From Romanomermis culicivorax (taxonomy: Eukaryota; Nematoda; Enoplea; Mermithida; Mermithidae): a stretch of DNA of 64,000 nucleotides. Numbering within the stretch: the first letter of the stretch is position 1; every line of letters starts with the position of its first letter. Below, in pieces: positions 1 through 11,100 of this stretch. Position numbers and translations under genes: made by a program. Below the pieces are notes generated by a model. It saw nothing but the letters and a program-made list of their open reading frames with translations, did no database searches and had not been told where the DNA came from. The stretch is taken from assembly GCA_963922205.1 (NCBI GenBank), contig CAWUHX010000122.1, positions 186,001 to 250,000 on the forward strand. The letters are read 5' to 3'.

Positions 1-234
1 TAAAATGCTTCTAAATAATTAAAGTGGAAAGCAAGTAGCATTTCAGTTTTTCACGATTTTCTGATAAACAATATATCATATAGGTCTAGAAATTTCTGAG
101 CATACTGACCTCGTCTTTAATAATTTTTCGAGTGAAAAATTTTATGGTAGAAGCTCTATGTAAACGATTTTGACGACAGTACTGATTTGTGTCAGTTTTC
201 TATTTGGAAGCATTTTATAAAAAAACAGACTACA
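1..234. mobile_element. MITE family M1, copy 1 (left end cut by window)
   Basis: The right end reads ...GGAAGCATTTTATAAAAAAACAGACTACA and matches, inverted, the start TATAGTCTGTTTTTTCAAAT of the copy at 56657-56900. The left end begins inside the TIR (AAATGCTTCTAAATA). The interior (GTGAAAAATTTTATGG, GTAAACGATTTTGACGAC) is shared with the copies at 52575-52792 and 31445-31646. No coding capacity. This is a non-autonomous DNA element of unknown superfamily; the TATA...TATA borders would fit a TA target. Confidence 0.6.
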
Positions 235-282
235 ATATATATAAATATAGTACAATGATAAAAGTTCCTTTTTTGTTTTCCG

Positions 283-798
283 CTAACTCACCATTCCTCC
301 TCTCCTCGACGAAAAGTCTGAGGACGCTCCCCAGGAAAATTCTTGCCGTGCATGTCTGCTTCCCACTCTATTACTATCTAAATTTCGTGTCAATGTACGA
401 TACTTCGGCCTCTTTAGAGTAAATGGGCTAAAACAACACTGGTTTCCAATTGCACATTGATTAAAAAAATTTTCTATTGTATTCTGGGTGAGTTCCACAA
501 CCTGCTGGATAGTGTCAAATCCGACCCCAAAGCCCCGGTTTGTTCGGGAACTGACCACTATATGGAACAAGGACTGCTTAAAGTCATGGACGCAACGAAA
601 AAACAAAGGGAGGTCAACTTGACCCGAAATTTTCACTAATGGGGAATTTTCGACTAAGATTTCTTCATGAGAATATAGAAGGCCAAAATCCTTGAAAAAA
701 TTATACTCATCCACTGATCCTTCGGACACAACTGCTCGAGAAAGATTGACCACTTGACCGGGTTCTTGAAAGGAATTTTTAGCTGTTCTGTTTGTCAT
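283..798 (-). other. Open reading frame of 171 codons, unassigned
   Basis: This minus-strand open frame lies downstream, in gene direction, of the phosphatase exon at 975-1542. I recognise no domain, and it lacks the third PAP2 motif (SR-x5-H) expected in the next phosphatase exon, so it is not visibly part of that gene. It may be chance openness in an intron, although its base composition is somewhat GC-richer than its surroundings. The rest of 235-940 shows nothing else I can name. Confidence 0.2.
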
Positions 799-974
799 TC
801 ATTGACAAAAAAGTTTTTTCGCCGGCTACAGTAATAAGCTGACTAATTTTTCTGTATTATTGAACGTACTTATGTGGCATCGATGATGTAAAAATAGGTA
901 GAGTATAAGGTTACTGTGAGCAGGTTTCCAAAATTGTGCTACCCATCATGTCATAGCTTTTCGGATTTTCTTAC

Positions 975-1542
975 CCAAAAACGTGGCCGCGTAAAAAGAT
1001 ATTGACGCATGCCCTGACGGAAAAGACATACGGGCTTGACGGACGGCCTTGGCATCTAATGCCGCACAGTGTATGACGTCCGCTTCCACGTAGGTAAAAT
1101 TTTGGCATTTGATTTTCGACCAATCAGGTTTACAAACGGCCAAAAAATGGGGCCTCAAACGGCCGACAGTCACTTTGGCTGCTGAAGTTAATGCTAAACA
1201 ACAAGCGTAGCCGAACAAATAGCACATAATCATATCGTAAGCCGTCGACCAATAGGAACGGCGGTCGGGTGCTGTGTCTCGGCGGAAAAAGTAATACTCC
1301 ATAGCGGTGACGACGACCAAATCAAAAACGATGGTCACCAAAAATAAACCGATGCTGGATACTGTATTATGTGTGTAAGGGTAACGAATGGTCGTATCGT
1401 TGCAGTAGAAACCGCGGGACGAAGGTTCGATGAGGCGCAAAATTATGCTGAAGCAGAATGATAGCACTAGAATGGTCATTTCAGCTAGTTTTCGTAACAT
1501 TGTTCTCAAATCGCATACGTGGAGCTGGGAATACATGTACAA
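975..1542 (-). CDS. Phospholipid phosphatase (PAP2/LPP family), internal exon, partial
   Basis: This exon encodes most of a lipid phosphate phosphatase, an integral membrane enzyme that dephosphorylates phosphatidate, lysophosphatidate and related lipids. Visible family features are RGFYCND...IRYPY after the first membrane span, two further hydrophobic spans, catalytic motif 1 (KVTVGRLRPHF), the typical loop C.PDWSKI.C, and motif 2 (PSGHAS). Motif 3 (SR-x5-H) is missing here. The exon ends in frame at a perfect donor (GG|GTAAGA, phase 1) at 975, so the C-terminal exon must lie to the left, beyond the window or unrecognised. The 5' boundary is unsure: the open frame runs to an ATG at 1542, with other ATGs near 1500 and a possible acceptor (TATTCCCAG) near 1524. 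The family call is confident; orthology to a named paralogue is not claimed. Confidence 0.85.
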
Positions 1543-2748
1543 ATTTGCAACTGTTCATGAGTGTTGTAAAGGTGAACTTTAATCGTAAAATGGACGTTAA
1601 GTTTTATGACTTTCTGTGTCGTTCGATGTTCCTGGAACTCCTATCTACACCATGAAATCCCTGGAAACTTTTTATGTGTTGTAGAGAGGAAGTCCAGCTG
1701 TAAAATTACATTGGGTTTTGGGATTTTCTATGTCGATCGGTACCATGACATCAAGACAAGTTTTTGGGAACGGAATTAAGTGAAAACGGTAAAACAATTG
1801 CTGAAGTAAAATCCGACTCCTCAAAACAGGGTTCCCTAATTAGACCAAAGTCATCTGTTGTTCTATTTCCAGTGATAAGGAGAGTAGGAGGCTCGAAAAT
1901 GATGTGTCGATGAAGTAGTTCAGACGCATTTCCACAACTACTGCAGTAGTTTATTTTTCAGTTTGTCTTATTGAGCAAAATGTCAGATATTTTCAAATGA
2001 TTTCAGTAACAGCGACTGAAAGAACTTGAGAAGCTCATTCACAACGTCATTGCATAGACATCAATTGTAACAAGATTATCGAACAAACTGCAGAAAAGTT
2101 GAAGGTGCGATTGCTGATATCTCCACAAATGAAGGTTTTATTCATTTACACCATCGGAAAGTACGTGAGATATTTCACGGCGGAAATGAGCAACAACGTG
2201 TCAAGGGACAGCCTGATGTTGGAAAATTGCAACTTTTCCTTTACTCATTTACTATTCATTTTACTCATTTACTATTCATTTTTATTCCTTGTATTTTTTA
2301 CTGTATTTTTTTTCTCAACCACTGTTTTGTTAATAGTTCAGAAGTCGTGAAAACTATTGCATTTCCTGGACACTTTATCAAAATTTCGATGACTGAAGAA
2401 AAATAAAAATTTAAAAACAAACCAGCTGACGCTGATTAAAAAGTGCTCTCGTCCATAATCACCGCCGAAAAAATGGTCATGCTAATATAATTGATCAGAC
2501 AAAAAGACTTCTTGCATTAATTAATCACATTCTATTTCAGAAACTCTATTTGTTTTTTATTTTGATATCTGTCTGTTTTTCCTTCTGTTTATTTCTCTAT
2601 CTGATTATGGTATTGCAACGTTCAAAATGCATACTACATATTCTCTCAAACTGAAATCCAGCCTACCTTATTCAATGCAAAAAGTAAATGTGACTGCTTG
2701 CTTATCTTCAGTAGAAAGTGGCATTACATAGTAGCCTTTGTCGCAATT

Positions 2749-2994
2749 TCAATGACTGGCTATTTCCAAGAAAACATGGCTGAGAATTGAAATTGGTGTA
2801 ATGATAAACAAAGACAGAATTTCAAAAATTGAAAACAGATAAGCTGCCACTGATTCGAAAGCACTCTTGTCAATCATCATCAATGCGGTCATGATCACGC
2901 TAATTTGATCGATCATACAAGAAGAGTTGCTGCATGAATTAACTGCATCTAATCCAGGAACCCTGCAAATGTTTCCTCTTGCTATCAGTTTCAA
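2749..2994 (-). CDS. Candidate exon of a small membrane protein, copy A
   Basis: An 81-codon open frame on the minus strand is kept open in both duplicates (compare 22540-22785), with about 11 amino-acid differences. Its C-terminal half is strongly hydrophobic (AAYLFSIFEILSLFIITPIS) and would be one or two membrane spans; its N-terminal half has paired cysteines (NSCSNSSC). A 3' splice-site-like TTTGCAG precedes GTTCCTGGATTAGATGC in both copies. Synonymous and non-synonymous differences are not clearly skewed, so constraint is unproven. I recognise no family. It could be an internal exon of an unknown multi-exon gene or a fortuitous frame in a repeat. Confidence 0.3.
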   Translation of the reverse strand: MKLIARGNICRVPGLDAVNSCSNSSCMIDQISVIMTALMMIDKSAFESVAAYLFSIFEILSLFIITPISILSHVFLEIASH

Positions 2995-3243
2995 AATCTT
3001 TTCTTTCCGTTAATTTCTCTTTTTGATTTTGGTATACCAAACGTTCAAAATGCATGCCATGTATTCACTCATAATAAAATTCAACCAACGGTATTCAGTG
3101 AAAAAAGTAAGTATGACTTCTTACTTATCCTTGGTAGGAAAAGGCATTAGATATCGGATATGGCACCGACCCTATTCCAAGGTCCACTGTCTTTTCGTTT
3201 ACGTGGTTCAAGAGAAGTGTGTTGACCAGATAGAAAACGGTTG

Positions 3244-3340
3244 GCCGAAGTCACACAAAGGAACAATGACCTTATGGACCGGAAACCAATGAAATTACGG
3301 GCAGCCATGACGCTTGCCACGCCACGAGTGGTATATAAGC
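3244..3340 (+). promoter_or_regulatory. CCAAT/TATA promoter-like module, copy P1
   Basis: TCACACAAAGGAACAATG is followed by AAACCAAT (CCAAT at 3286-3290), 10 bp, a conserved block containing CCATGACGCTTGCCACGCC (to 3323), exactly 8 bp, then TATATAAG (3332-3339). The same order and spacing occurs at 18822-18860, 23093-23131, 34083-34121 and, on the other strand, near 49663-49701. The fixed spacing and the TATA box argue for a core promoter. No long open frame follows here; the first ATG downstream (3357) is closed by a stop after five codons. Confidence 0.55.
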
Positions 3341-3529
3341 GGCAGGTTTCGTCAAAATGTACCATCCCGATTAATTATTTCGGTATTAGTTCGTCGTCCA
3401 GCGTTTGGACTCAGTGCCTTGTGCTAGTGATATGCTGCTTCGTTCAATTTCCATATCACAGCCGTCGACACTGGATCGCGATAGTTTTGGCTAGTCGCCA
3501 ATATTAGAACGACTAACGAACCCTGTTCT

Positions 3530-3605
3530 GTTGTGCATGTGTGCTACGGTCATGCCTTTTCTCAAAATGTGACATCACCGGGTTCACATGCATAGTGAAA
3601 CAGGC
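3530..3605 (+). repeat. Conserved segment downstream of promoter modules, copy 1
   Basis: TGCATGTGTGCTACGGTCATGCC ... GACATCACCGGGTTCACATGCAT matches 34224-34290, where it also lies downstream of a promoter module. Both copies can be read as a short peptide containing DITGFTCIV, which suggests a remnant of the transcribed or coding part of one gene family. A 64-codon open frame runs 3541-3735. I see nothing further in 3740-4165. Confidence 0.4.
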
Positions 3606-4167
3606 GTTCTGTACTTTCCACGTTTTACCCTCAACAGTTTCAAAAGACGACAGCACAGCGACATCTTTCATAAGTCGAGAAGAGCTACTTAACTTATCAA
3701 CTTGGAAAACGTGTGAAATTCCCGATGATCAATAACGTCCTATTATTTTCTAGGAATAAAACTTGAATTGCCGTTTCAATTGTTGAAATTAATCTAGATC
3801 TATACGGTGTGCGATAAATCAGGTGATTCTGTGTCAAATCAAAATAATTTAAATAGGGGGATTTTAAATTTTAATTCCTGAATTTTGACTTAAGTTCTGA
3901 AGCGTCTTTGAAGAAGTCTCTTCACAAGAGCCATGGCGTATACTATGTCAGCGATTTCGGTAAGTGAAAAATCGACGTCTGTTTTTGGTCAAGAACATTT
4001 GATTCGAATTCATACAACCTGGATGACACTATAAGAACAGTAAGTCAAGTGATGTATGTTTATTCTCGAGATGGAGACTGATCAAGTTAATTAGGCAATA
4101 TTGCAGTAGAACTATCGTCTTGTTCACTTTCATTTCATCAATCATCCAAGAAAAACTGTTAATAACA

Positions 4168-4515
4168 GGGGCCAGCTGAGCTGCAGCTACAGCCAGCTGA
4201 GCTGCAGCTTAAGCTGTAGCTTAACTCTATATGTTATACCATTGCCGTTAAGCTCCAGCTCAGCTGTACTCATACACAAAAAGCATATCGAGAAAGTTAA
4301 GCTGTAGCTGAGCTATAGCTTAACTCTGTATGTTATAATATTGTCGTTAAGGTGCAGCTCAGCTGCAGCTTAACTTTCCCGATATGCCTTTTGTGTATGA
4401 GTTAAGCTACAGCTGAGCAGCAGCCTAACGATAATGGTATAACTTTTTTTTGTGTATGACTTAAGCTTTTTTGTGTATGAGTTAAGCTACAGCTGCAGCT
4501 GAGCTGGAGCTCAAG
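4168..4515. repeat. AGCT-rich palindromic block (foldback)
   Basis: The segment is built from variants of AGCTGAGCTGCAGCTTAA and its complement. A long arm (CATACACAAAAAGCATATCG...AAGTTAAGCTGTAGCTGAGCT, from about 4262) has its inverse about 60-150 bp later (AGCTCAGCTGCAGCTTAAC...CGATATGCCTTTTGTGTATGAG). Shorter inverted copies (TTAACTCTATATGTTATA, TTAACTCTGTATGTTATA) lie inside. A single strand could fold into an almost fully paired, branched hairpin. It has no coding content. Confidence 0.7.
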
Positions 4516-4794
4516 TCTCTTTGACGAAACCAGTCCCAGGTATTTGATTTGTCTCATGTATAAAAGCTTAAAAAAACTATTATAGTGAAATTTCAGCAAA
4601 TTATTTGTCCAAGACACATGTGCATTGAATATAATGTCAAATATGAAGTTTTCAAGTTGAAAAATTTCAAATCTTTGTCAAAATTGTTCTTTTTTTTAAA
4701 AAAATTTTTTGTCAAAAAATTGTCGAAGGTCATTTCAGTGTGCTTACAATTTCACAATCCTAAACAAAATACAGCATGACACAAAATCGTGAAA

Positions 4795-4860
4795 AAATGA
4801 AATTGTATTTGCGTTCCACTTTTCTATTTACAAGCATTTAAGGAAAAACAGGCTATAGAA
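4795..4860. mobile_element. M1 MITE fragment
   Basis: CTATTTACAAGCATTTAAGGAAAAACAGGCTATAG resembles the right terminal repeat of the M1 family (GGAAGCATTTTATAAAAAAACAGACTA). Only this end is recognisable. The following 4860-5140 holds nothing I can assign. Confidence 0.35.
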
Positions 4861-5144
4861 TAATTTCTATCATTCTCGTTTAGTGCCTTAAACCCGTAAA
4901 AAGCTACTAGCTTTCATCGCTTCTAAAAATTATCCTGAAAATATCATGAAAACGCGCGTGAATCGCATTGATATGCATCGATTGCTGACAATAATTGGCA
5001 GCATGTTTAAGTGAGAAAAAGTTTATGTTTTTTGGCGATCAGAAGGTCCATTTGAGATTTGTTCAGTCAAGAGATTCTTTTGACCAGAAGATGAGGGAAA
5101 TGGTAGGGTCAAATGGCCACGGACCTCAATATAGTATTCAATCC

Positions 5145-6966
5145 ACCTGCCTCGGCTCGAAAAAGCCAAGATCCAGAGGGACGCCAGTTGAAATGGCCAT
5201 GACTTGCTTGGAGGGTGCTGGTGATCAAGAGCCAAGTCCAAAAATCCGTGACACAGGTAATATCAGTGAACAATCAAATGTGGAGAGACCAAAGCTCATG
5301 TGTCAATAGAAAAAAGGGTGAAAGTACCTCAAAAAATAATTCTCTTCCTAACCTTTAATTATTTTCCATCTAGTCATTTTCAAACTTATTTTGTTGCACA
5401 TCAAGTGGCTTACAAATCCATAGAACACTATCCGTCAAAAGACAGTGGCGATAAGAGATAAAGAAGCGGTTCAGATTATTTTGAATGCCCCAAATTCAGT
5501 CGAAGTCGAAAAAATGTGCAGAAAATTACTTTGGGATTTTACAAGATTGAGAACGTGGCACACCTTCGCCTATACAACGCCCTCTACAAGGCCACTGGGT
5601 ACAAAAATGAACAAGATATCAACCTGAGACACTTGTTTTTCAACACTGAGCCTGCCCTATTGATCGAAGCAAACCCTTACAATTTGTGTTGGGGATGTGA
5701 ATTTAAAATTGATGATCCATCCATAAATGACCACAGGAGTTATCCTGGCAAGAATGTGTTTGGACAACTTTTAACCAAATTAAGAGGAAAAATGATGGAG
5801 CACTTCAAACATCGAGTTGGCTCTATAGAGCCATCCCAGAGGAGGAATATCCTAAAAAGACAAAATTTCTCTATTTTTTCATGGTAACACAAAAAGTCAG
5901 CTGCAATAGGGTTAGTAGCTATGAGGATATATTAACAGTAATTGACTGAGTTTACCTACTTTCAATGTACCAAATTTAAGGGACAAACCTATGAAAACTG
6001 TGCTTCTTTCCGAAAAATGCAAAAATTTTGACCTTATTGTGCTGCAAGAGACACATTTCACAATGAAAAGTCAGAATAAATATTTCAGACAAGTTTTTGA
6101 ACAAAAATTCGTGATAATAGAATCACTCGGAAAAGATGAGCAATGTGCAGGGATATGTATATGTTTCAACAGGCAGGCAAGGTTAAAGTTCAACAAACTC
6201 GTTTTTGAACTAAGTGGAAGAATTTTATGCTGCACTGCAGAGATTGAAGAAAAAATTTTCCTTATAATGGGCCTTTATTTCCCGGCTAAAGCACAAAAAA
6301 GAGACAAGTTTATTGATTTACTTTTCGACAAAATGTGTGATAATTCAAGATTTTTTGACGAGGCCATAGTGTTAGGAGATTTCAATTTTGTAGAAGACAA
6401 AAAACTCGACAGGTCATTAGTAACAAATGGCATATAAATAGGTAAAGAAAACTTTGACAAAATAAAATATCGGCTGGATGTAGTAGACAGTTATAGAGAT
6501 AATCATAAAGAGAAAATGGAGTTTTCCGTTTTTAGCAAAGCACACAAAACAGTCTAGAATAGATGGATATACGTGACAAAAAATTTATCAGCAAACACGG
6601 AAAAATGGGTTTTTGATGAGTGGACCATTAGTGACCATGAAACGTACTCAATCTCTATTAAACTCTCTTTCTTAAAGATAAATCTTGGTAAGTCTTATTG
6701 GAAATAAAGTAGTGCGAAAATGGTGGAAAAGAAGGAAATAATAGCAGAAAAACTAAAAGAATGGAAAAAAGAAAACACTCCGCAACAATGGGATGAAATA
6801 AAGAGAAAAATAAAACATTATTGTGTTGACATACAGAAAAAAGAGGCCTACGGTCGGAAAACAGATAAAAGAAGCCTACGGCGAAAAACTGAAAAAGAAA
6901 ACATAGAAAAAGAAATGAACAGGGTAAAAAAGCAACTACAGTACTATCCCAGGAGTGAAGAGCTGA

Positions 6967-6970
<4 letters not shown>
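5145..6970 (+). pseudogene. LINE copy 1, left part (ORF1 C-terminus with NADAR, ORF2 endonuclease), split by nested LINE
   Basis: This is a decayed plus-strand copy of the family whose intact copy lies at 6971-13345. It starts inside ORF1 at the linker before the NADAR domain (KKPRSRGTPVEMAMT). NADAR follows at about 5337-5840, with NPYNLCWGCEF where the intact copy has NPYDLYWGCGL. ORF2 then starts near 5930 and shows LQETHF, LGDFNF and SDHETYS of an APE-type endonuclease. It is broken by frameshifts and stops (for example a stop at 6435-6437). It ends at AGAGCTGAAAGA, exactly where the nested element's poly(T) begins; the copy resumes at 13346. It is 5'-truncated. Confidence 0.9.

Positions 6971-7018
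<48 letters not shown>
6971..7018 (-). other. Poly(A) tail of the full-length LINE (48 T on plus strand)
   Basis: An uninterrupted run of 48 T lies directly between the interrupted recipient sequence (…GCTGAAAGA) and the 3' UTR end (ACCGTATGAGCAC). The second 3' UTR copy at 35322 also starts after a short T run followed by ATGAGCAC, which fixes the 3' terminus of the family. Confidence 0.9.
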
Positions 7019-7021
<3 letters not shown>

Positions 7022-8103
7022 GTATGAGCACAATTTTTAAACAATACAATCCAGCATCGTAAGGTAAATAAATTACTTGCAGTCAACCACAAACACATTA
7101 CGAAAATCGCGAAAATGTAACAAAATTTTTACAGGAATAGACGAAATTGGATGAAATTTTATTATCAACTATATCGATATCATTTCTCGACGATTTTTAA
7201 TTCTAAAAATACTTTCGAATGATTTTTTTTATTCTTATTCTCTAAAAAGACAAAAAATTAGTAAAAATAAAATTTCGTTCTACACTTATTTGCTATTGTA
7301 TAAAATCACCCCAAATTTCAAGACAAAGTGTAGAATTCCATTATGAGCATACATTCGATTTCTAGCAACATTGGGATGCCACGTTCTACCAAGTATCGGG
7401 CAAGAATCTATCATATATTCTAATGTTCCATTCTCAATGAGTATTTTTTCACATTTGCACATACCATATTTTACTTCTCTTCAAAATGACAACTCGATAT
7501 GTTGACCATCAATTTTTTCAGATTCCATGAGTGAATTTGTTTTTTTCAAAATTTTCTATATCGTGTTTTGTTTTTCTTATCTTATTTACCAACTTGAGGA
7601 TACTGGTCTCAGTGGCCGAATCTGAGGCATGTTCGTATATTCCTTCAATTTTAAAACTTTAGGGTTCAAATGTCCTTATTTCCCGGCATGCAGCTCCATG
7701 ATGCCGGAAATGGTCGGCATAATGCTCTTCTTTCAGTCCTTTCGTCAGTAACATGAAAAAACATGCTTAAATCAGGTAATACCTTTTCCCTTCAAAATAT
7801 TTTCCTTCTTCGATGATAAGGTGGAGAAAAATAGTCTATATCTTCTTCAAAATTCGCTCAACTACAAACCCGATCACTCATGGATCAATAGAAGAAAGAG
7901 TAGAAGTTCAGGGTTCAAGTTTTGATGCATCAATTAAAAATTTCACCCAATTTTTTTTTTTCATTTCGACTCTCTTCTAATAAAAAAGATTTCAGTAATT
8001 TTCGGATCAAAATTTTGTTCCAGAAAGGTGGAGATCCACAGTTTATTTTTTTCCATCTGTCCAAGGTAACGACGTAAAGGAACAATCACATTGTTCCGAG
8101 TGC
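7019..8103 (-). other. LINE 3' UTR, about 1.1 kb
   Basis: No long open frame is present. The segment is homologous through nearly its whole length to 35331-36430, which also abuts ORF2 tail sequence, so it belongs to the element rather than to the target. It is AT-rich, with runs such as TTTTTTATTCTTATTCTCTAAAAA. It is unusually long for an element of this size. Confidence 0.8.
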
Positions 8104-11100
8104 TTATGCAGGCATTTCCATAAAAACTGGCCGTTTAAATTCGAAAAACAAACAATAATCTATTTTCATTCCCTTACCTTGCAGTTTACAAAACAAAGCA
8201 TGGGTTCCTCCGCCAAAAACAATGCCTTCCATCTTTATGCTGAGAAAGTCAAAAATTCGTGTAGTCCAGATAGTTTTTTGTGCAATTTGTAGCATCAAAT
8301 TTGCAACCATTTCTTTTTGCTTGTTGTCAAAAATAAATCCAAAAATTTTATTTGTGGCAGATGCTTCAATGCTTTCTCCACACACTTCTGAGATAAGGAT
8401 ATCGAATTCTTTCCAAAATTTCTCTATTCTGGAACATTCTACAAAGGCGTGCTTTAGATTTTCCCTACTAGTAACGTTTCTTCCTGAGCAATACTTGCAA
8501 TTTGGGTCTTCGCCTGCCATATAATAGCTGGCGCGTGACCTCGTGTACAAAAATCTGTGCAAAATAGAATAATGAATATTTCGCACTGCACCTTGGACAT
8601 ACTTGGATTCTGCCAATCTTAAATACTTGTCTATTTCTTCCTTGTCTACTAACAGTTCTTTTGACCAGTATTTCATTGTGTTTGCCTGTTTTTCTTTGTC
8701 TTCGTTTAGCAATTGATATAATAGCTTCGTTTTGATATTTTTCCACTCAAAAAACTTTCCCTTAATCTTCAAACCATTATCTTCTTGATTTATCTGTAAT
8801 ATTTTTTCTGTTTCTACGATTATTTTATAAATAAATGGTGGTTCTCTATCTCCATACGTTTTTTCCTTCATTTTTTTGTAATATTGCCGAAAGAGATCAT
8901 TTTTTTGTTGACATTTTTTATATCTTACGAGCACCATAAAAATTAAAGCTCTTTGTTTTTCTTTAATGTCAATGAAATTTATGCCACCTTTTTCTATGCT
9001 CAGTTTTAAAGTATTCGTTTTGACCGGTACTCGTCCTTGCTTTGGATACCATATATACCTTATGCAGGATTGTTCAATTGTTTTTTTTAATTCGTCAGAT
9101 AGTTCACAAAAGCATAGATTGTACCAAAGTTTAGATAATGTATATGTGTCTAGCATTTTTGCCCGGCCAAAATACGAAATGTCATAGCTTACTGGTCTAT
9201 TTCTAACTTTCCCTAACTCTTCTTCTATTTTTTCGAAATTCTGATCGTCTGTCCCAAAACGGTTGAAAAATATACCATATATTTTTATTGTATCCTCTAG
9301 ATATGCTTGATATTTTTTTGGCACCATATTTTTGTAAATTCCACCAAAAATCAAAATTTTTGTTTTCTCTTCTTTTAAAGTCGCCCCACTAGCTCGTTTA
9401 AAAAGCTTATAGATACCTATTATTCGATCTAAAGACTGGAAATCGGAAAGGAGAAAATTCGTGTCATCAGCATAATTTGAAATTTTGTACTCTTCTCGTC
9501 CAATAGTTATGCCAATCACTCCTTTCATATTTCTTATGTAGTTTGTTACTAGTTCGGATGCAATCACATACAAAAGTGCGGAAAGAGGGCATCCTTGTCT
9601 AATACCCCTGGTGACCTCAAAAGGTGCGGCCAGATGCCCATTTACCTGGACTGTCGATCGTGCATGTCCTTTTTTGTATATGATTTTTATCCAGTTTATG
9701 AAAGTTTCACAAAAATTAAAGTATTTTAATGCCCGAAACACAAATGGCCATTCTATTATGTCGAAAGCACTCATATGATCTACAGACAAGAGTATTCCGT
9801 TAGTTTCATTATCATTACAGTAATTTATTGCATTGTAGAGTTTTAGTATTCCGTCTCTTATGTCTCTGCCTTTTACTGCACAATTTTGATCGGGATGTAT
9901 TATTTTAGGCATTATGTCTTTTATTCTATTTACTAGTATTTTCGCCAGTATTTTGTAGTCGGTATTGAGCATTGTAAGTGGTCTCCAATTATTTAGTAGG
10001 TCTTTTTCACCATCACCCTTGTATATTTGAGAAATTACCCCATGATACATTGAGTAGGTCATTTCTCCTCTTGCATATATATCGTTGTACAATCTTGTGA
10101 GTTTTGGAATCAAAATTTCACTATGTTCTCTGTAAAATTCGATAGGCAGTCCATCAATTCCTGGGGATTTGTTCTTGTTGAAACTATTTATCGCGGCTTT
10201 TACTTCTTCGTCTGTTATTTCCTTATCTAACTGTAGATTTTGATTTTCAGAAACCCTGTTGTACGGTTCTTCTAGTAAAAATTCTTCTATGCTGTGTTCA
10301 TCTATGGTCTCAGATGTGAATTTCTTACTGAACTGCGACCGAACTTCTGCTAATGTGTTTCCTTGATCTTCTATTTTTTCGGCTTTTACATTTTTGATTG
10401 AGTACATTATTCTGTTTTCAGCTGACCTTTTTTGTATCATTTTAGCTGTGGCTATACTGTATCGCTCTGTAATCATTTCTTTATAATGTGTGGTCTTCAA
10501 TCTTTGCTCTATTTCATAGTTTTCTAGTTTTCGTAATTCTCTTTTGTTTTTTTGCAACCTTTCTTTCAGCTCTTCACTCCTTGGATAGTATTGTAGTTGC
10601 TCTTTTACCCTGTTCATTTCTTTTTCTATGTTTTCTTTTTTAGTTTTTCGAATGTAGGCTTCTTTTTTCTGTATGTCAACACAATAATGTTTGATTTTTC
10701 TCTTTATTTCATCCCATTGTTGCAGAGAGTTATCTTTTCTCCATTTTGTCCATTCTTTTAGTTTTTCTGCTATTATTTCCTTGTTTTCCGTCATTTTCGC
10801 ACTATTATATTTCCAATAAGACTTACCAATTTTTATGCTTAGGAAAGAAAGTTTAATAGAGATTGAGTACGTTTTATGGTCACTAATGGTCCACTCATCA
10901 AAAATCCATTTTTCCGTGTTTGCTGATAAATTTTTTGTCACATATATCCTATCTATTCTAGACTGTGTTTTGTGTGCTTTGCTAAAAAAGGAAAACTCCA
11001 TTTTCTCTTTATGATTATCTCTATAACTGTCTACTACATCCAGCCGATATTTTATTTTGTCAAAGTTTTCTTTATCTATTTCTATTCCATTTGTTACTAT

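Larger units (their letters stand above)
1670..3370. repeat. Segmental duplicate A (pair of 21835-23170)
   Basis: Long stretches match 21835-23170 in the same orientation: GTAAAATTACATTGGGTTTTGG, the block around CAACAACGTGTCAAGGGACAGCCT, the block TTCCAAGAAAACATGGCTGAG, and the promoter-like module at the right end. The level of divergence is uneven. The stretch at 2755-2860 is almost identical between copies, while 1880-2160 is scrambled by indels relative to the open frame kept in copy B. It may be an old gene-scale duplication or a large unknown repeat. Confidence 0.65.

Noticed and set aside
283..798. Missing C-terminal exon of the phospholipid phosphatase
   Set aside because: No SR-x5-H (third PAP2 motif) or DYKHHWSD-like sequence is readable on the minus strand at 1-945.
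3541..3735. Stand-alone small gene downstream of promoter P1
   Set aside because: Similarity to 34224-34290 covers only part of it, frames differ between copies, and the start is not near the TATA box.
6658..7098. Frame with a poly-lysine run (minus) or poly-phenylalanine run (plus) across 6971-7018
   Set aside because: It results from the LINE poly(A) tail and not from a protein.
8222..8746. Open frames on both strands within the LINE ORF2 region
   Set aside because: They are shadows of the 1160-codon ORF2, which has all domain motifs in order.
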